From positions 248,001 through 312,000 of the forward strand of contig BLLK01000038.1 of NCBI GenBank assembly GCA_021927905.1: a stretch of 64,000 nt of DNA, in the 5' to 3' direction. This stretch comes from Chaetoceros tenuissimus (taxonomy: Eukaryota; Bacillariophyta; Thalassiosirophyceae; Chaetocerotales; Chaetocerotaceae). A program made the position numbers and the translations under genes. Shown here in pieces: positions 60,333-64,000 of this stretch. Every line of letters starts with the position of its first letter. The stretch's first letter is position 1. The notes below the pieces were generated by a model. That model made no database searches, was not told the origin of the DNA, and worked only from the letters and a program-made list of their open reading frames with translations.

Positions 60333-61828
60333 ATGTTCATATCGAAAGCTTTGATTTCCCTACTTGCAATGCTTGTAACGCCATGCACGGCGGAAGAACT
60401 TTATACCGAGGTTGGAACTAACTTACTCTTTTCCGAACAAGATTCGACACCGTCTGATATTTCCCAAAATGGAAAGAGAATTGCTTATGCAAAGAAGATG
60501 GGTGATAATCAATATACATTGATGACTTTCTATCAGAATGTTGATGTGGTGGGAGAGGCACTAGGTGACGATGCCATTTTTGTAGATTTTGATGATGAGG
60601 TGGAGGGAGAGGCATGGACAGAATATGGAGATGACAATCCCATTGTTGTAGATGGTGTCAATTCCATAACTAGCTTGTCTTTGAATCAAAATGGCCAATG
60701 GCTTGCATTTGCTGCAGATGGCATTGTGTATCTTTATCACTACAAAAAGAATCTAAAGCAATGGGAGCTATTTGATGAAATTAAAGAAGATGGAAACAGT
60801 GATTTTGGCTCATCTTTGGATCTTTCTGCTAATGGTAAAATGATTGTAATTGGTTCTCCAGGTGAAGACAAAGGTAGAGTTTACAAATGCTGGAGATCGA
60901 ATCCAAAGAAGTGCGAGTTTGCCTACGAAGGGAAAAATGTTCCTGCAAAAATAGATGGTAGTGAAGTTGCAATTGGTGCGAAGGGAGAGTTTGCAATTGG
61001 TGGGAGAGCAGAAGTGAATGGAGGCCAAAGTGAAGTAAGTTTAGTTGGTGAAGAAATCCGTAAATTTGAAGTATCCGACACCGAAAGTATTGGAACCAAA
61101 GGTGAGTTTTGTAGAAAAATATTTGCAAAAAACGCTTTCTTACTTGAATTTCCGTATACTAATACAATATCACGTGATCTTGAAATAAAGTTGCAATCTC
61201 TGGAGATGCCAAATATTTTGCATATGGAGCGAGTATTGCAAAATGTCCTTCAGGTGATGATCTTTGTGGTTCGATCACCGTTCATGCAGTAGATAACAAT
61301 TCTATAGTAGGAAATGTTATATATGGAACAGAATTTCAGCTATTGGGAATTTCTGGAATCACAATGAATAATAATGGAAGTCGAATCGCTGCAACAGTGA
61401 TTGGACAGCCTGCGGATAATGAGGATCTTCTTGCCATAGTTCAAATTTATGAATTGCAAAATAATACTTGGAATATGATTCATAGGATTAAAAGTCGAGG
61501 AGCTCTCCCATCCAGCCTGGATGCAAATACTTATACTAAAAGAGCAACGGTAGCATTTAGCTTTTCGTATCCTGAAAGACTTTTGTTCACTGCTCCCGGA
61601 AATGGAGTACGTAAAGACGAGTCAAGAGTATTTCAATTCAGTGGCAATGATGTTGAGCCATGCCAAAATGACGCTGGTTTTAAGTTCAAGGTCAAGAAGA
61701 ACAAGAATAAATCTGTGAATAGTAGAAAAAAGCCTTGCGAATGGATTGATAGGAAGACACGAAGAGAGAAGTACTGCAAAGGAGATGTCTTGGATCGTTG
61801 TAAAGTTTCGTGCAACGTATGCACTTAA
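60333..61828 (+). CDS. Secreted beta-propeller-like protein with ShK-like C terminus
   Basis: Two exons, 60333-61101 and 61191-61828, with an 89-nt GTGAGT...AAG intron; 468 residues. Residues 1-20 are a signal peptide ('...VTPCTAEE'). The body has blade-like segments such as 'SLSLNQNGQWLAFAADG', 'LDLSANGKMIVIGSPGED' and 'ITMNNNGSRIAATV', like the gene upstream. The last 55 residues have six Cys in ShK order: 'C..DAGFKFKV', 'KKPCEWIDRKTRREKYC', 'CKVSCNVC'. ShK-like modules are common at the ends of secreted diatom proteins. The two genes are 230 bp apart in the same direction and probably arose by duplication. Confidence 0.75.
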
Positions 61829-61926
61829 AGCGAAAGGGGATAAAAATAAATGTAAAAATGTGATCAAAAAAGTTTGTTATTGAATCTAAATTTGCAGCTT
61901 ATTTTGGTACTCCTATTCATCAAACA

Positions 61927-62151
61927 ATGGTAAATTGGTCAAAGCAACTATATCCAATCCAACGCGCGAATATGGAGAAGAATATCATTGGTATCATGCG
62001 TGATACATCTGGCAAAGGAGCTGGACTGACTAAAAAGGAGACTTCTGAAAAATTGACAGAGCATATTGATACTGCATTGGAGGGGCATGGATTTGCGAAA
62101 GGAGAAGCGAGTACCACGGAGGAGGCAATAAACCGTGCTAACAGAAGCTAG
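61927..62151 (+). CDS. Short hypothetical frame or gene fragment
   Basis: 74 residues from ATG 61927; the frame is open for about 20 codons further up. It is helical and charged ('LTKKETSEKLTEHIDTAL'). No family is seen. Given the decayed DNA around it, it may be a scrap of an older gene. Confidence 0.2.
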   Translation: MVNWSKQLYPIQRANMEKNIIGIMRDTSGKGAGLTKKETSEKLTEHIDTALEGHGFAKGEASTTEEAINRANRS

Positions 62152-62446
62152 ATTTTTTGAAAAATCTTAATTGTGTCCAGAGCATGGAGGACCTAAGCCC
62201 TCTAAAAAATGTCAAAAGGTGTTGTCTGATGGAACGACCTGTTGAAATTACAATGCGCCGAACTTGTAGAGAAAAACAGCGGAAGTTGTCAAGAAAAAGA
62301 AAAGGTGAACTACAGTGACATCATCAAAGAATTAACGCAAGAAGAAATAGAGAAAAAGGTGAAGTGAGTACTTTCTATTTTAAGAGTTCTAGCTAGGACT
62401 GTTGAAAGACTCCAAAGAAAAGTGAAAGAACTAAATAGGAAGAATA

Positions 62447-62535
62447 GAAGAGAGAATTATTGCAAAGGAGATGTCTTGGATCGTTGAAAATTTCGGCAAC
62501 GTATGTACGTAAAGCCTAAGGGTGAAAAAATGAGT
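62447..62535 (+). pseudogene. Decayed copy of ShK-like tail
   Basis: The stretch matches 61762-61850 (end of the ShK gene) over about 85 bp: 'TGCAAAGGAGATGTCTTGGA' and 'CAACGTATG' are shared. It differs by several substitutions and small gaps and no longer codes for the Cys pattern. Confidence 0.6.
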
Positions 62536-62625
62536 GCAGAGTAGTAAATTGTTTATAAGGTGTTTCCGTTTATGCCTTCTTATCACAAGTATAAATACGC
62601 ATTACCATGTAAATCAAATTGAATC

Positions 62626-64000
62626 CTATGCCTTGCGCTGTTCAAGTAAAAATTCAGTGACCGTAGGGTACTCGAGGAGAAGACTATAAGCTGTAGTCAG
62701 ATTTGATTTTGGATTCGAAGCATAAAGAGCAAAAGGGTAAAGACCACATGCACCACAAGGCTCAGAAACCACTTCGGCGTTTGCGTTTAATATTTCAAAA
62801 AAGCCTTGCTTTGTTGAAGTTCCTCTTTCAGCTGCTTCATGCAACGGATATCGGCCACTGTGGTCGGGGATGTCGGCACAGCTCAATAATTCGCCTGTTT
62901 CCTGAACTTCTTTCGAAAGTAGCTTATTACGAATGTACTCAAAGTATGATTTTTCCACTGACTCTTCCGCTAACTTGTCAAGTTCAACGTTCCTCTCCCG
63001 AATAAATGCTCGCACCCTTGTCGACATTTCATGGTTAACATGAAAATGATCCCCATTAGGTTCTCTCATGACATTGATGAAATCATCCAAGTCATCATCA
63101 AGTAGTATGTTCAAACGATCTCGAGCATGTAATCTTAATCTTCTTAGTCGCTGCATTTGTCGTAAGGCAGGAATCCGTCTCTGGTCTGCAGGATGGCGAG
63201 CATCTCCCCTCAAGAAATCATTTTCAGCAGCATCTTCCATCATGATATCGTCTTCTATAGCAGCCCTTGCTAATCTTTGTCGCATGAACATACGGCGGAC
63301 GTGTGCTGCTCTTTCATTTACATTCTGTGGTCGTGGTATAAGTCGTGGCAAACCTCCTTCTTCTTCTACAGCAGGATCTTGGTTAGCAGGTTCTACGGCA
63401 TCATTATCTACCATCGCATCAGCAGGTTCGACAATGTCCTGGTTGTCTTCTGCGACTGCAGCTTCATTTCCAGCATTGGCCTGAACTTGGTTTTCATTCT
63501 GGGGTTGTGCCTCTGCTTCATTTTCATTTCTGTTTGCTTCAAGAAATTCCACCAATCTCCTCAAAGAGTTTGGTCTTTCTTCGTTATAAAGAATCCTCTG
63601 GTCTTCAAACTCTTCGTTGCTCATCAAGTCCCTCTCTCGATCCCAGAGGTTTTGTGCTAATAATTCCAAGTCAGGTCTGTCAAAGTTTCGATTGTTATCA
63701 GCGTCTCTTCGAGCGGCCCGGGCCACTGCTTCAAGTTGGCGGGCGTCAATTCCATTCTCCATTTCCTGCATTTCCTTCTGTTCTTTCAAAATCTGGTTCG
63801 TTGCAACATATCCCTCTTCTGGTCTCTCGGTGATGACTGAAATGTAATGGAAAAGTGCAGTTCTACCCTTCTTGTCCTTTTGAAAAGTACAAGATCCATA
63901 TTTTTCCAGTATTTTATCGAAAGTAGAAGTACGGACGATACCTATCGATGCATGTAAAATTGGAATGTCAACATCGACTTCGTGTGGTTTCTTCTTGAAT
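62626..64000 (-). CDS. Ankyrin-repeat protein with long disordered insert (5' end outside window)
   Basis: The frame is open to the right edge and ends at 62626, leaving about 458 residues. Near the edge it has 'DIPILHASIGIVRTS' and 'KKGRTALFHYISVI', an ankyrin-like pair. A long Glu/Asn/Arg-rich region follows (coiled-coil or disordered, with 'NENEAEAQPQNENQVQAN'). Near the end a further ankyrin unit is seen: 'DHSGRYPLHEAAERG'. It closes with 'LLLEYPTVTEFLLEQRKA'. This form (few ankyrins around an acidic spacer) recurs in diatoms. The function is unknown. The start codon is not in the window. Confidence 0.6.
   Translation of the reverse strand, partial: FKKKPHEVDVDIPILHASIGIVRTSTFDKILEKYGSCTFQKDKKGRTALFHYISVITERPEEGYVATNQILKEQKEMQEMENGIDARQLEAVARAARRDADNNRNFDRPDLELLAQNLWDRERDLMSNEEFEDQRILYNEERPNSLRRLVEFLEANRNENEAEAQPQNENQVQANAGNEAAVAEDNQDIVEPADAMVDNDAVEPANQDPAVEEEGGLPRLIPRPQNVNERAAHVRRMFMRQRLARAAIEDDIMMEDAAENDFLRGDARHPADQRRIPALRQMQRLRRLRLHARDRLNILLDDDLDDFINVMREPNGDHFHVNHEMSTRVRAFIRERNVELDKLAEESVEKSYFEYIRNKLLSKEVQETGELLSCADIPDHSGRYPLHEAAERGTSTKQGFFEILNANAEVVSEPCGACGLYPFALYASNPKSNLTTAYSLLLEYPTVTEFLLEQRKA

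Larger units (their letters stand above)
61829..62625. other. Intergenic region with decayed coding pieces
   Basis: It holds a short open frame (61927-62151), a Cys-containing coding-like scrap near 62176-62245, and a decayed copy of the ShK tail of the upstream gene (62447-62535). Confidence 0.45.

Noticed and set aside
1-64000. CRISPR arrays, bacterial operons, prophage
   Set aside because: None seen; introns and gene content are eukaryotic.

Overview
The window looks like a nuclear contig from a diatom (stramenopile), probably a Chaetoceros-like centric species. The reasons are: several proteins that start with a signal peptide followed by a Phe-containing plastid-entry motif; a nuclear gene for cytochrome c6; a PSTALRE-type cyclin-dependent kinase; a BspA-like leucine-rich-repeat protein of a kind expanded in diatoms; a phosphoketolase; Lys/Ser/Gly-rich secreted proteins; copia and gypsy elements; and short GT-AG introns, mostly 65-95 nt. 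The species assignment is inference; no search was run.

Layout. 1-11 kb: the end of a Vps62-like gene, an internally duplicated LRR protein, a double MYND-finger gene with an in-frame stop, a tRNA-Thr gene, the tRNA m7G methyltransferase subunit TRM82/WDR4, a CDKA2-type kinase with an 8-nt first coding exon, and an ankyrin-PP2C fusion. 11-21 kb: a SET-domain gene split by a 7.7-kb copia element with identical LTRs and a perfect 5-bp target duplication; the locus is flanked on both sides by copies of a ~180-bp repeat. 21-34 kb: an EF-hand membrane protein, a thylakoid-lumen protein, DPH7, cytochrome c6, a PPIL1-type cyclophilin, enolase-phosphatase E1, two unknown proteins, an Oxa1-family insertase and a plastid DnaJ-type zinc-finger protein. 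33-41 kb: a frameshifted NmrA-like gene, Nup107, a divergent pair of paralogues sharing a C-terminal RVxF-type motif, and a plastid-targeted protein with two copies of a helical repeat. 41.5-46.3 kb: a 4.8-kb gypsy element, broken inside but with identical LTRs. 47-64 kb: a secreted EGF-like protein, phosphoketolase, AP-3 delta, an MgtC-like membrane protein, an FKBP12, two adjacent secreted beta-propeller-like proteins (one with a Lys/Ser/Gly tail, one with a ShK-like tail), a fossil copy of that tail, and the 3' part of an ankyrin gene running off the right edge.

Most genes are unrelated housekeeping functions on both strands, often divergently paired with 350-700 bp between starts. Genes for plastid proteins recur (23.4, 25.6, 30, 33 and 41 kb) but do not form one pathway. 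The main points of interest are the two recent LTR-element insertions and their effect on host genes, the half-tRNA-type primer site of the copia element, and several lineage-specific proteins of unknown function. Exon boundaries were placed by eye from splice signals, reading frame and family conservation.
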